Shown here: in pieces, positions 11,963-24,764 of the stretch | Numbering within the stretch: position 1 is the first letter of the stretch | How the letters are laid out: each line of letters starts with the position of its first letter | Assembly: GCA_030068075.1 (NCBI GenBank) | Contig: CM057839.1 | Location: 18,393,167-18,457,166, forward strand | DNA from: Paguma larvata | Taxonomy: Eukaryota; Chordata; Mammalia; Carnivora; Viverridae | DNA length: 64,000 bases | Direction of reading: 5' to 3' | Notes under the pieces: generated by a model | The model's input: only the letters and a program-made list of their open reading frames with translations | What the model was told of the DNA's origin: nothing | Databases searched by the model: none | Translations under genes and position numbers: made by a program

Positions 11963-13595
11963 GGAAATAGTTTAATAAACTTATATTTCTAGGAGCATTC
12001 AAAATCCAAGTAGCGTTTTGAATAGGAAACTTTTAAAATAAAAGTTTTGAAATACAGTGTGTAAACAGTTAAAAAATATTACTTACAGTTTAAAAGAAAT
12101 AGATGATAAAACTATAACAAAAATCCTTACTAACTGGCAATATAAAATGTCCTAATTTATATCTTAAATAATAATTATGTTTATTTCTCTTCTAGCATTA
12201 AAAATTTTTTTAAAACAAGGTAAAAATCACTCAGAAAAAAGAAAAAAGTGAAATAAAAAAGGTAGAAAATCTTTCATTTTAAAAACATTTTAAGTGATTC
12301 GTTGGAGATATAAAATAAATTTATAAATTCACACACCATTCAAAAGGCAAACCCTTCAAAAGGGTACCTTTCTCATTTTAGTGGATGGATTCCCTTCTTT
12401 AATAAAGCTAAGTTTCAGGTATAAAGATTAACCTTTTCCTCAAGTTTTAGTGATTTTTAAAAACATAGTTAAATTTAAAAGTAAAGCAAAATGAACAAAA
12501 AAAAAAAAAACAACAAAACAGACAATTTTCATATTAAAAGTTCCTTAACATCGAATAATGTCACCTAAATATGAATCCTCTCTTTCTTCCAAATCCTCTC
12601 AGGAAATTTTTCTGTATGAAAGAAACATGAATAACATGGAGAGTCTTTCCGTGCATCAAAAGATCATCTACTTTCCCATTTCCTTTTTAAAGCAAAGGTC
12701 TCAAACGAATGGTTTCTTCTCACGTCCTCTATTTTGTTACCACAACCCACTGCTACTTAACTTCTAACTATAACCACCAACCCCTCTGAAATGGCTTTTG
12801 CCCTCGTACTCAAGACCTAATGCTCAATATAAAAGAATGCATGGCATCATATATAACCTCTCTGTCTTTTCAGAGTTTCCTACCCCGTCCTCTGAGAATT
12901 CACTCTTCTTTCCTGGACACTGCCCTGGCTACACCTCTTTGCACCCCTTGTACACTTCATTTTTACCATCACAAATCTATCTGCAGCCCCTTTCTTTTCC
13001 CCATCTGTACATTCTTCCTGAATAAATTTACCCAAGAAGGAAACTCTGTATTTTAGTTGTTCAAAATCTGTATGGATACCAAAACCCCTCCTGGACTCCT
13101 CTTTCTAATGGACGGTTCGGTACGTCCTCCACACGGAAGCTCCAGAAGCACCATTCAAAGAAGAATTTATCCTTTCCCGCAAACTGTCACCCCATCTTCC
13201 TAAATCCCCTTTCCTGTGAACTGCTCAAGCCCGAAACTCAAGGTACCTCTTGGACCCTTCCCTTTCCTTTCCCTCAGCAAAGCCTGCCAACATGCGTGTC
13301 TAAGCCATGACAAGTTCACCCCCTACGTCATCCTCAGAGAAATCACTCCTTCTCCAACACTTCTGCCACCTTCGTGCCTGACTTGCTACAATGTCCTATT
13401 TTTTTTTAATGAAACGTATTACTTTTGACAAAAGCAATATTTTTTTCACTGCAGAAAGATTCAAAATAAGTAAAAAGGAAAATTAAAACCAGAATCTTCA
13501 TCCAAAGATACTCTTAGTACTTCAATTTATATCCTTCCACATAATTTTCTCACTTCTACAGCACACTTTCCTCCCATCTATAATCCCCCTGCTAA
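11963..13595. other. AT-rich then pyrimidine-rich non-coding stretch
   Basis: Positions 11963-12540 are very AT-rich with an A14 run near 12498-12511. Positions 12780-13420 are strikingly C+T-rich on this strand, giving several overlapping spurious open frames. I assign no element with confidence. Confidence 0.45.
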
Positions 13596-13599
13596 TCCA

Positions 13600-14060
13600 T
13601 CCTTCACTGATGGACAGAGCAATGTTCTAAAATTCAAATATGATTCTGTAATTTTCCTGTTTACAATTTCCGTGTGTGTCCGACATTGCCTTCAGGATTA
13701 AAGTTTCAAATCCCTCACACGGCATAAATCACGGTTGGCTTTGCTTCTGCCTTCATTTCCAGCCATTTTCTCCCCTACATCCTTTCCTTCAACCATCTCC
13801 ATTTTCTTGCTTTCTTTGTACCTAAGACTCTCTATATACTGTGCTCTCTACTTGGTGCAGCCTATCCTACCTTCCTTCATCTGGTTAATTACCATTTGCC
13901 CTGTTAGTAGTTCATCTAATCCTGCAGCTGTTTGCCTCAATTAGTGTGAGCAGAGGATCCTGTTCTGTTCTCACCATCCTCTCATAATTCCCTGAGCACG
14001 CCTTTTATAGACGTTACTTTCTCCATATTGTGATTGCCTTTTCTACTCCCACTATTAAAA
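13600..14060 (+). mobile_element. LINE L2 3' fragment, sense
   Basis: The order matches the L2 3' region: 'gattctgtaattttcctgtt', 'cattgccttcaggattaaagt', 'cacggcataaatcacggttgg', then a CT-rich stretch and 'atttgccctgttag'. It is decayed and non-coding. Confidence 0.65.
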
Positions 14061-14104
14061 CTCAATGCAAAAGCATTTTCTGTATTAACCTCTTACAACA
14101 GGGT

Positions 14105-14262
14105 TTAAACTCATGTATTTTGGAATTAGAGAGATCTGCATTTTAATCCCAAATCTGTTATTTACTTCAATGTAACCCTGGGAAAAGTAGCTTTTCTGTG
14201 CCTCACTGTCACCATCTGTGAAATAAAGTGATCCCTATATCAAAGATTACCAGTAAAAAATA
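14105..14262 (+). mobile_element. MIR SINE, sense
   Basis: Shows the MIR layout: 'ttttggaattagagagatctg...atcccaaatctgttatttac', 'aaccctgggaaaagtagctt', 'gtgcctcactgtcaccatctg', 'gaaataaagtgat'. The last ~90 bp of the consensus is missing. Confidence 0.8.
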
Positions 14263-14279
14263 AGTCAGCAAAGGGTGAT

Positions 14280-14480
14280 TTTCCTTCCCCGGGGACATAT
14301 GGCAGTTCTGGAGACATTTCTGGCTGTTATGACTGGAAAGTGAGCAATGACCCTAAAGGCATCTAGTGGGTAGAGGCCAAGGATATTGCTAAACATCCTA
14401 CAACACACGGGATTTCTCCCTACACACGACTCTAAGTGTCAGTAGTGTCATGCCTGAGAAGGACATGAGAGATGAGGGAT
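14280..14480 (+). mobile_element. Ancient mammal-wide transposon-like repeat, sense
   Basis: Contains GGCATCTAGTGGGTAGAGGC, GATATTGCTAAACATCCTAC and an upstream 'ctggagacatttctggctgt', a well-known mammalian repeat whose name I will not assert. A second copy lies antisense at 47480-47600. Confidence 0.65.
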
Positions 14481-14511
14481 GCTTTCAGCATCACACATGC
14501 CCATTTTAGCA

Positions 14512-15075
14512 CTAGAAAATGGTAGCGATTGCTAGTATCAAGAGATTTATTTATTTCCAACCTCTTAAAGACTGGGTTTGTGCTACTTCATTAATTACAT
14601 TTCACGGTGGAAAGTTAGCTCATTGTTTAGAAAGCATTCTTTTCTCGCATCCTCCAAATTCATGGGAGAAACATATTCCCTCATCCACTGACTTGCTTTG
14701 ACCAATGGAATATAGTCAGAGACGACAGCGAGCCTCGGAGCTTCATTTTTAAGAGGCATTGCATGTTTCCACTTGCTTTCTTACACTCCTGCCAACAGCC
14801 AAGGGAACAGATTTCTCCTGAGTGGTTATTTTTCCTTCATCTGAGCCCCAAAAATGAGCACACAGGAAACAGATCGAAGCACATCCCCGCAAGCCAAAGC
14901 CTGGAACAGACCTGCTTGGACCCAACCCGGAGTCTGGAGCGAAGCCAAGGTAAACCGAGCCTAGGTCAGCCAAACCCTACCTGATCTGCAGACACATGAG
15001 CAAGTAATAAACACTACGGCTGTATGCCTCGGAGATTTTGTGGCTGCTTGTTAAACAGCAATAATTAACTGATAA
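14512..15075 (+). mobile_element. MaLR-like solo LTR, sense
   Basis: The 3' part reads 'tgatctgcagacacatgagcaagtaataaa...ttgtggctgcttgttaaacagcaata' (split), typical of MLT1-group LTR ends with AATAAA. The 5' part has 'tgactTGCTTTGACCAATGGAATAT', also typical. Its ends are imprecise. Confidence 0.65.
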
Positions 15076-16155
15076 GCCATATGCTTTTTTATCCTTATTT
15101 TTACACAATTTTTTCCCACACTAAGGAAAAAAGGAAGAAAACTTCACAGCAAGACATCCTTATCACCAAAATGGAATCTCTCATAGAGGAACACACAATA
15201 ATAGCATTAGTATCACCTACTGAATGTTTGTTATTTTTTTTGAGTTTATATTCTAGCTTATATACTTATAGATAAAAGGATTTCTTTCCACCTGAAAAGG
15301 GTCCAAAAGGTGACCAAAATTTGGCTATGTACTAAGAAAATATTCAGCAACAGTACAAGAGAGGGATAGAATAAGGAACAATGAAAGAAGATATATATTA
15401 AGATCAACTTCTCTGGAAGGGAAAAATAAAGTAACTCAACTCAGAATATTTTAAGCTATGGTAATGCTCTTTATATTTAACATTGTTTGCTCTATGTCCT
15501 GCTGCTCTGGCTCTTGATATCTTGTTTTTTATATGTTAGGAATTAAGAACATTAACCAAAGGATCGGTATAGTATCCTTCCTATGGTTTTTTGGAGTGGC
15601 GTCGTCCCCCATGTGATTTAATAGTGAAAAACCCCTTGTCGATCAGTTAACACTGTCTTTAGCTCCTGCAACTAGTGTTCCAAAAAATTTCCTAAATTAA
15701 TAAAAAAAAACATCAAATATATCTGTGGGAGCTTCTGAAAACTGTGGCCCCACTAACATAACAATGCTTAGCAGTCATTCTTTATCTTTGTCCTTTTCTT
15801 TGGGACGTACAAAATATTAGAATTATTAGAAATGGCCATCCTAATTGGCTATAGACAAATTTTTTGCCTGTAAATTAGAAACTAGGGCATTTTCTTTCTT
15901 ATGCTATTTCCATTGTTTACATGAGCATAATCATATGTATCAGACTCTCAAAGGTATATGTGGAGAGAGACTGACAAACTGACAGATTTCAGCTCAACTA
16001 TTAAGGAAGATTCACTCATAATCACATGCAAAAATCTGTATCTCCTATCTTTATATAAGTAGAATAAGGAGAGTGAAAAATTGCAGGTCATGATTCTAGT
16101 TTTTTCTTCAGAGAGCTACTGATAAACCAAGTTTATAGTTTTGTTCATATCCTAT
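15076..16155. other. Unassigned AT-rich stretch
   Basis: No gene, splice-flanked frame or named repeat seen. Confidence 0.5.
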
Positions 16156-16165
16156 AAAGATAAGA

Positions 16166-16405
16166 TGGGGTGCCTGGGTGGCTCAGTAGGTTAAGTGTCT
16201 GACTGTTGATCTCGGCTCAGGTCATAATCTCTCAGTTTGTGGGTTCGAGCCCCGCTGAGTCAGGCTCTGTGCTCTCAGCTGAGAGCTAAGCACGGAGTCC
16301 AGAGCCTGCTTGGGATTCTCTCTCTCCCTGTCTCTCTCTCTCTGCCCCTCCCCGCCTCTCTCTGTCACTCAAAATAAATAAATAAACCTAAAAGAAATAT
16401 CCGGT
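16166..16405 (+). mobile_element. Feliform CAN-SINE, sense
   Basis: Full head GGGTGCCTGGGTGGCTCAG, (CT)n, AAAATAAATAAATAAAC tail. An imperfect 10 bp TSD (A/G)AAGATAAGA is at 16156-16165 and 16406-16415. Confidence 0.95.
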
Positions 16406-16415
16406 GAAGATAAGA

Positions 16416-18484
16416 AACTGTTCTGAGTTCAAGGACATGAATAATTTTGGTACTTTATTCTTTTAAGATTTTCCAAATATATACATTGACCAAGGACTCT
16501 CGCCAAGAAGAAGGCAGATTTATAAAGTACAAGATATGCAAACTATCTCCATCACAAATGACTTATTACATAAGTTTTCTGTTGAGCAATTTAATTCAGT
16601 TTTACTGAAAAATCACAAAGGCATCTGTACGATACTACCTAAGCAAGACTTTCACGTGCCTGCTCTCCCCCACCCCGCCCCCACCAGCCCAACCTGGGCA
16701 TCTCAGCTTCCAACCTCCTCAAATGCATTTCATTTTAATACAAACAACATGATTTCTGGAATGAGAAAAAAACTGCAATATTCTTTCATGCAGGGTGAAG
16801 ATCCAGTTAACGAGCAATAATTAATCATAACAGCTTGCTTCAAACTACATTCTTGTCGAGAATTATGCAGAGTCTATAAAATTGATAGCCTAGAGTGCTC
16901 TAGGAAAAAAAAACCTATTTCTCCATGGTATTCTTGCTCAACTAACACTGCTAAAAGATGAAGCATCTTAGCCTAAAAGGAGAGAAATAGCTGTCATAAA
17001 CAGCTTCCTTACTACTCCAGGAGTATAAATAAAATTTTGAACTGCCTGTTTAAGCTCCTTTTCTTTGCTAGTAATATTCTGTTTTGAAGCTTTGTTGATG
17101 GATGCCAAACTCTAAATATCACCTGTGAAGGAGATAAAACTCAAGTTTACAGTGAGGTATATGAGTGTGTCATGGCGAAGAAGATTTGGTACAACAATTT
17201 TACAGCAGCCTGAAAAAAAATATCCTTGCTTAATATGGAACATATGGAAATAAAAAGAAATATACCAACCAAATTGCAATTAAATTGAAAAAAAAAGTGA
17301 ACACTGTACTGTACCCCACTGGGAAGCATTCCCAACCAACCCTGTTTATTTTTCTCCTTCTAATACAGCTAATCCTTCCCTTGTCTAATCCATACTTTTA
17401 TTGCTGTGTTAACCCCTCTCTATTGGGATTATTCATCATCTTCCTTGTTAGAATATGAGAGTCACAGAGGAAGGACCTAAGTCTCAGTACTCCCTGGACT
17501 TTCAGCACCTCACAGAATCTCAGGTCCAGAAAAAATGTTAAATATATGTTTTCATTAAACTCAACAGTGAAATTATATCCTTCATTCTCCCAACCCTTCA
17601 TGATCAACTCTCTAATGAGATCAATCACCAAGGCAAAATCAACCTGCACAAAATCTCCTCTACTTTTTTAAAGGCAGCAAAACTCAGATTCTTCTCATCA
17701 TGAAGGGGTGATTTTTTGCAACACGTCTCCAACTATTTTAAAAGATATTATTGGATTCTAGAAAAAGCCACTTAAAATTTAAATGATTTTGAATATTTTC
17801 TTTCATATGTTTAAGGAAGAGTAAATTCCAGAGCTGTAAAGAATGACTCCAAGCAAACTCTACATTTAATAGACAAAAATAACTGAGATAATGGTGCTGA
17901 GGGAGAGAGAGAAAACTGTAGGGGTATGGATAATATGTGAACTGGGGGAACTTCCCACCAGATGATTTTTAAATGCTAATTTTAGGGTATTTATAGGGTA
18001 TTACTTGATATGTAAGTACTTTTGTATAATTTTGTATACATATTTAATGACAAAATGTTACCAATATTTAGTGGATCATCAACTGAAGTTTACTAAGAAA
18101 ATTCAAATGACAAATGATCAGTGTTCAATAAATGATGGTAGTGATGATGGTGGTAGGAATAGTTAAAGAGCGTTAATATAGAGTGTTATTAATCCTACAA
18201 ACCTTCAGTAAATTCAGTATTCCTACAGTTCTCGGCACTTTCATCAATATTTCATCAATACTTACAGATAGCAGTTTGATTCAACAAGACAAAAATAACG
18301 ATGTATATATAAATAGCCTTACTATAAAAATAATGCATGTATCGACAATGACAAGAAATAAAATCTTTAAAACTGAGTTTCCCAGTAAGACTTTTCTCTC
18401 TACATAATTTGCCAATTAACTGGAAATGCTCTCAGTAACATCAACCTAGAAAGATATATTACATCAGCAAAATCTTACTGATAC
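16416..18484. other. Unassigned non-coding stretch
   Basis: About 2 kb of AT-rich DNA. Short open frames (for example 16536-16820 plus and 17398-17649 minus) show no recognisable domain and no splice-signal support. Confidence 0.5.
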
Positions 18485-18682
18485 CTAACTGAGAACTTAC
18501 CATGTATCAGTCATTCTTTAAAACTCTATGCCTGTATTTTCTTATTTAGTCCTCGTAACAACTCTTTCAGGTTAGTATAGCTGTTACCTCCATTCTTGAG
18601 ATGAGGAAACTATGACACACAGGCATGAGGTAAATTGTTTAAAGTCACAAAACGAGAGTTACAGCTAAACCCATGATAGGAC
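18485..18682 (-). mobile_element. MIR SINE, antisense
   Basis: Reads 'gagaacttaccatgtatcag', 'ttatttagtcctcgtaacaa', 'cattcttgagatgaggaaac', 'aaagtcacaaaacgagagtt', the reverse complement of MIR almost end to end. Confidence 0.85.
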
Positions 18683-18849
18683 CCCGGAGATCTTGCCCTT
18701 AAAGTTTAAAAGGCAAAATAAAAGATGCATCACCATCCTACCCATCTAAAGATCACCCTGACAGTGAAAATCAACAACAACAACAAAATCACGTCACCTG
18801 AACGTCTACCATAGATTAGACACCGCGCTGAGAAAAGTGATACACACAC

Positions 18850-19225
18850 GTGTCAGTTCCCTCAGACTGCACGCACAGAATACCATGACTAGGTGGCTCG
18901 TAAACAGCAGAGATTGATTCCTCACAGTTCTAGAAGATAAGAGATCCACAATCAAGGTATGGGCAGATTAGGCATTTGGTGAGGACTTGCCTCCTGGTTC
19001 ACAGAGGGCCGCCTTCATGCTGCACCCCTACATGGCGGAGGAGTGAGGGAGTTCTCGGGGGGCTCTTTTATAAGGACACTAATTCCATTCATCAGGGCTC
19101 CATCCTCAGGATCTAATCACTTCCCAAAGGCCCACTTCCTAATCCCATCACACTGGAGATTAGGTTTCAACATACAAATTTGGAATTTCAGGGGGAAACA
19201 AATATTTGGTCTATAGCAACACATA
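18850..19225 (-). mobile_element. MaLR-type solo LTR (MLT1/MST-like), antisense
   Basis: Antisense text in the expected order: 'ttcctcacagttctagaaga', 'tttggtgaggacttgcctcc', 'ttttataaggacactaattc', 'cacttcccaaaggcccactt', 'aatcccatcacactggagat', 'ggggaaacaaatatttggtc'. A solo LTR with no internal region alongside. Confidence 0.85.
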
Positions 19226-19539
19226 AGACATACCTGCTGTTCTCAAGAAAGTAATGGTATTGAATGAACAGAGGATTCTGGGAGTAGGACCTGCTGATGG
19301 AAACAAGATGTTGTGAAATGAATAAGAACTAATTTTGAATAGATATAACAGAGATTATAGCAGACATTTAAAGCTATGAATATTAGATAGCATTTTAAGC
19401 AGCAAAAAACTGCAAAGCACTGAAGAATTTTAAATTGAAAAATGATATATGAATATTATAATTTAAAATCTTAATCTGTTAGGTTTCCTGGGATCAGCAG
19501 AGGATAAAAACTAAAGTTGTTAGTCCACTCAAGAAGTTG

Positions 19540-20050
19540 TTACAGTAATAAAAGTGTCAAAAGAAAGAGGAAGAAAAGAGTAAACGAGAAGAAAGGTTCA
19601 TCTTTAATTGACATGCATTAGACACACAGGAGATTTAAGTCACTGACGGCACTGACGTTGAACTTAAGACTCAGGGAAAAAAAATGGTGATACGTAGTGC
19701 ACAAAGATGGATAAGTTAGGATGAAAGTTCGCTTTTGAGAAAAGGATGAGAAATTTATATTCAAACATCACATTTAATGTGTTAGCAGGATATCCAGGTA
19801 GAAATATATACATCAGGCATCTGAGAGACAGGGGCTACATTAAGAATGAAACATTCAAAGAAACAAAAACAGGAAGAGGAAAAGTAAGAGAGTTAGAAAG
19901 AAATGATCCGAGAGCCAGGATGAGGGGTCAAAACAAGGTACCCGACACAAGGTGACACTGGGACGGTTTGGAAGATGAAGAGGAGAGAATCGAGCTGCAC
20001 ATGGAATGAATAACTCCTATTTATTTTTCCCTAAGAGGGCTCTTCATCAA
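19540..20050. repeat. Old purine-rich repeat, same class as at 1-1100
   Basis: The stretch from 'gaagttgttacagtaataaa' to 'tatccaggtagaaatatata' follows the same ancient repeat seen at the left end of the window and at 46950-47330. Family not named. The 69-residue open frame at 19746 lies within it and is not supported as a gene. Confidence 0.4.
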
Positions 20051-21893
20051 ACTGCGGGCAGCAGGAGAAAATGAAATGCCTTGCTTTACCATCTGACATC
20101 ATCTCTCTTAACTTCTAGACATGTCCTAAAAAAGGAAACCCTAGTTAAGACTGCAACACAGTTAAATAAACCAGAGTGAACTAAATTAACGTTCCTCAGC
20201 TTTACACCAAAGGTCCATTAATCTGCTTCACAGTAAGGATTAAATGTATTAAATGCATGAAAAGACTATATTTAAAGCCGAAATTATAATCAATACTCAG
20301 AGAAACATTATCTCCAAACGAAAAAACAGCAGGTGGTTCATGAGCACTAGGAAAAAAGGCAACTCAAAATAACAGTAAACATAAAGCAGGAATGTTAAAT
20401 GCAAAACCAGGCCCTGCCCCCAACAGGATGATTGCTTTGGAACTTCTCGTACACAACAACCGAACACAGTCAAAATATAAAGTCTCACCCTACACTCCAT
20501 AACTAGCGCCTTTCATCAAAAGGTAATCTATAAATATCACTACACTCCTTCAGTTCTTGTTTTGTTTTTGTTCTTTTAACATAAGGTCATAGTTATCAAT
20601 GCCTCATGGGAGTGATCAAAATTGGATGTGCAGACTTTTACAGTATGTTGACGATCACTTACAATAAAATCAGAATGAGAAAGGGAAATTGTCTAAGAGG
20701 ACCATTGAGCCAGGTAATAGATTCAGTCTAATATATCCACACAGCAGGAACCAAATTAAAATGTAGATGGAATTCTAATATAGTCCAACTGGAAAGACTT
20801 GCTCCAGTTTCTCACCGAAGCTCGTTTGTTGTTTGCAAACGGCTAATCTTGAAGACACAAAATTGGTTATATTAATTATTTTAGACACTTTTACATGTAT
20901 AAACATGTAAGTTAAAATAGCATCAAGATCACAGTGTCTGGGATATTAAAAAAGGGGCAAAACACACATAAGTTAGAACCATTCTCTTACCTGATTCAAG
21001 ATCAGGTCATAAAATAAGATTTGCATAATTCAGAATAACACAGATGATTTCAGTGGATCATAAATCATGTACTTAAATCCAATATGCCATCTAACGGCAT
21101 CTAATTTTTTCCTGAGAACAATACAGTAGGTAATCTATTACCTTCTATCTTCCTTCTCCTGTCCAATTCTTTTTTCCCCATTTCCTTTCCCAGCTGAGCT
21201 GCAATATTGCTATCAGGTTCAGCCCCATCTGTATGGAAAGGAAGATTTCAGTAGTAATGAGCATTTTTTTTTTTATAACTTCTAAGGGACTGTTTGACAG
21301 AAATGGAGGGATCTCATAGACTGGCCTTGCAGACAGCTCTCTGAAGGAAATTACTGTGCTGCTTCGGTAAAAAAGAAAATAAAAGAAAAAAAAAGGAAAA
21401 GGAAAGAAGGAATAATAAAAAGCAAGGCATGATCAGGGGTCACTAGGGTCACTAAAAGAAAACATTTACAACGACATGATCAGCCTAGTCTACTTTTCAT
21501 CATTCTTACCACTGCCACTTAGTAATAAAACAAGTGAAAAGATTAACATAAAGGTACACTTCAAAATCAATGGTATTTATTCATTTTTTTAGAAAGATGA
21601 ATTTGAATTTTTTTTATAATTAAGGTTTACAAAACCCCAAATGCTGTAATTTAGCAGAGGGTGAAATTGTTATTTAAGCTTCTGAACAGAAAAACATATC
21701 CATATGACGACTTCTGAAATCTGAGGGAAATTTTCAAGTAGAGAATTTGCCACTTGAAACAAAACTGTAAAGCTGATCATGATTCTAACCATGGAAACAC
21801 TTCAGTGTTGAAAGGCAGAGATTTCGCTGGCTACATTTTCTAACAAAAATGTAATAAAATTAGAAATAATATCTTGAAAATTTTGAAAACATA
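20051..21893. other. Unassigned non-coding stretch
   Basis: AT-rich with an A/G-rich block at 21370-21410. I recognise nothing coding and no named repeat. Confidence 0.5.
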
Positions 21894-21894
21894 T

Positions 21895-22300
21895 TTATGT
21901 TGGTTTCCTGGTGCCGTAATAACAAAGCACCACAAAATGGGTGAAATTTGCTGTCCCACAGTCTGAAGACTAGACGTTTGAGACCAAAATGTTAGCGGGT
22001 TTGGTTCTTTCTTTGGGGTGAGAGGAAGAATCTTTCATGCATCTCTCTCCTCCAGCTTCTGGTAGGCTTGAGCATGCCCTGGCGTTTAGATACTGTTCTC
22101 CCATGTACATGTCTCTTTGCCCGAAATGGCCTTTTTTATAAGGAAATCAGGCATCTAGGATTAGGGCCCACATTAATGACCTCACTTGAACTACTGGTTA
22201 CCTCAGAAAAGATTGTTTTCAAATAAAGTCACATTTGAGCTTAGGATTCCATCATACACAATTCAACTCACATGAACATCCTTTAGGGTAGATTAAATTT
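21895..22300 (-). mobile_element. MaLR-type solo LTR, antisense, diverged
   Basis: Reads 'gccgtaataacaaagcacca', 'gtcccacagtctgaagacta', 'ttttttataaggaaatcagg', 'gattagggcccacattaatg', 'aataaagtcacatttgagct'. This is the antisense MLT1 order with heavy divergence. Confidence 0.7.
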
Positions 22301-22344
22301 TCATACAATATATGGTCTACCCTCCCTGTGGGAATATTAGTGAG

Positions 22345-22610
22345 CATTAGGTCTTGATATCAGACTTGGCTGTAAAGCTTACTTTGGCAGATGAAATGTG
22401 AGTGGAAGCAACATGTACCCCTTCCTAGCAGACACATTTGGAGCCAAGACTGTCTTTTCCTCTGCCAGTAGAGCAATATCATCTCAGATAGGGCTGTTCC
22501 TTCAACCGGGCCAGAGGAGCCATCACCAAAACATAAAGGACATGTAGCGTCTGTGAATGTGAGCCATTGACATCTGGGGGTCATTGAAACCACAATAAAC
22601 CTAGCCAATC
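22345..22610 (+). mobile_element. MaLR-like LTR 3' part, sense
   Basis: 'agatgaaatgtgagtggaag', 'ttgttccttcaaccgggccag'-type middle and 'acatgtagcgtctgtgaatg' followed by 'ccacaataaacctagcc' fit the 3' half of an MLT1-group LTR. Weak but in order. Confidence 0.45.
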
Positions 22611-23389
22611 CTAAGCAAAAACTGTCTAGGTAACCTCAAAAAAGAAAATCAAAAGTAAAAGAGCTCAGACAACCTAAAACAAAATGAAAAGAAGACTTCA
22701 TAGTAAAATCATGTATAAGGCAAAGAAATAATCAAAGGAAAATTTATTCCCCAAAATACTTTTATTACCAAAAATGAAAACAGAAAAATTCAAAAAAAAA
22801 ATCTTAAGAAATCAGAAACATGAAATTTTTAAAAAGTAGCAATAGAGAATTTAAAAAGATTACGACAGGCCTTATTCAAAACAAAAAGGTAAAGGATAAC
22901 TATATCTGAAAGAATGTTCTTGAAAAACAGCATAAGCATGGACAAAACATTGATTATGACAGAGATGATGAGACAAAGAGAAGAAACCAAAGAAAAGATA
23001 AAATGGGAGAGAAACAAGAGCTTAAGAGAAAGTAAAGGGTAAGAAAGGAGAGTAGAAGAGAAGCAAGATTAGAATGAGAGAAAACACAATACAGGTGGAT
23101 GAGAAATTAAAACAACTGGAAGGGATTACACATCTCCAGGCTTATTTCCCACCAGTTTCCACCTCCCACACTTAACTGTAACTGTAGCGGAGACTTGTGG
23201 GTCCTATAGCTCAGATTCTTGCTCCCCCTCTCAGTACAGGAATCGCCTGACCTTTTTTCTTTACCTGAAGCCTATTTTCAGCACTGTTTTACGAACCTCC
23301 TTCCCCGGCAATCCAATCAGATGTCTTCTCCACAAGATCTTATCCTAACTACATCAGTGCACACAGAAAAGTCATCATTTGTCTGTTTT
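22611..23389. other. A-rich stretch, unassigned
   Basis: Positions 22620-23140 are extremely A+G-rich on this strand and could be an old LINE body. No confident match. 23150-23389 is of balanced composition and unassigned. Confidence 0.4.
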
Positions 23390-23640
23390 CCACAATAGAT
23401 TTTAAGCTTTTGGGAAAACAGTCACAAGTTTCAGTCCTGTCTCTGGAGGAACAACGGTGGTCTTCATTTTGTATAGTTTTCTGGTAACTAAGATCAGTGG
23501 AGCCATGTAAAACAATAACTCAGTCCCGATATGCCTGATTTTCAGTTAACACAAAATTCTGCAAATCAAGGAAGGCTTGAATATAGTACAGTGCCCAGTG
23601 TTTAATATATACTAAATAAATATTGACAAAGTAATGAATT
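23390..23640 (+). mobile_element. L2 3' end, diverged, sense
   Basis: It begins with a 'cacaatagattttaagctttt' motif and ends in the L2-like run 'agtgcccagtgtttaatata...taaataaatattgacaaagta' (split). An unrelated ~100 bp appears to sit in the middle. Confidence 0.4.
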
Positions 23641-24017
23641 AGTTCTCTACAGTAGCTTACTCACCACCCTCCAATTCTCTTAGAGTTTAAGAGAATTTTC
23701 AAAAGAATTTCATTAAAAACTAAGTAAAAAAAAATAATGACAATGTAAATCAGTCCCTTTGAATATTGTCTTGCAAAACTCAACAATGATCTTAGGTTCT
23801 TCCTTGTTCTTAAGCCCACTCCACAGTCATTCACTCACCCAGTCCTGCTAAATTTGTCTCCTATGTATACTTAGACTCTTTTCCTCCCTTACTCTATCAA
23901 TCCTACCAAAATTCACTCTTCTGTCTTTTCTCTCACTCATCCACCCAAAAGAAATCACCTGGAATCTTAAATCAAAACATTTAACAAATGTACACACAAA
24001 AAACCCTCAGTTTTTAA
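23641..24017. other. Unassigned stretch
   Basis: Pyrimidine-rich 23780-23960, otherwise nothing recognised. Confidence 0.5.
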
Positions 24018-24236
24018 AACTTTTTTAAAGTTTATTTATTTATTTTGAGAGAGGAAAAGAGAGAAAGAGAAAGAGCACAAGTTGGGAGGGGCAGCGAGAA
24101 AGGGAGAGAGAGACAATCCTAAGCAGGCAACCACACTGTCAGTGTAGAGCCCAATGTGGGGCTCAAACTTGCAAACCATAAAATCATGACCTGAGCAAAA
24201 GTCAGACACTTAACTGACTGAGCCACCCAGGCACCC
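24018..24236 (-). mobile_element. CAN-SINE, antisense
   Basis: Antisense SINE with GA-rich body and reverse head GAGCCACCCAGGCACCCC. An approximate TSD AGTTTTTAAA lies at about 24009-24018 and 24238-24248. Most CpGs are lost, so it is older than the copies at 4086 and 59664. Confidence 0.93.
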
Positions 24237-24328
24237 CAGTTTTTTAAATTCTTTAACAATAAATAAACAAATACATAAATAAAACCTTTAACATACTTCA
24301 TAAACACACTGAAATTTGTCCCTATTAA

Positions 24329-24331
<3 letters not shown>

Positions 24332-24372
<41 letters not shown>
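24332..24372 (+). repeat. (AC)20 microsatellite
   Basis: About 20 uninterrupted AC units followed by ATGCACATGC. Probably length-polymorphic. Confidence 0.98.
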
Positions 24373-24374
<2 letters not shown>

Positions 24375-24764
24375 CACATGCACCACGACAGGAACTGAAT
24401 AAATTAAACAGTAAGAAAACATGAACAATGTTCATGACTTAAAATTTATTTGAATTACTCAACTTGTAGCAAGAATCTCTTGATAATGCTACTATTTTTA
24501 TTTGAGTAAATATATATGCTCTACTAGAATGCACTGAAATTGAGGTCTATGATTTGCAGCATTTGGATTTGGTGAAATAACTAAAAAAAAAAAAAATCAT
24601 GGAGATGACTTATTTAATAAATTTTCCTTATGGAAAAAAAATTAAAGGAAAGTTCTCTAAATGAAGGCAGAAAAACTCGGAAGTGGTGAAAATTCAGGGG
24701 CTGAAATATTTAGGCATTTCAACACAAAAATATTAGAACAATATTTTACTCATGGATGTCCAAT
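24373..24764. other. Unassigned AT-rich stretch
   Basis: Short A-runs only. No gene or named repeat. Confidence 0.5.

Noticed and set aside
16166..16405. tRNA gene at the SINE head (A-box and B-box like text)
   Set aside because: The tRNA-like heads of the SINEs lack a cloverleaf 3' half and belong to the CAN-SINE family; none is a functional tRNA gene.
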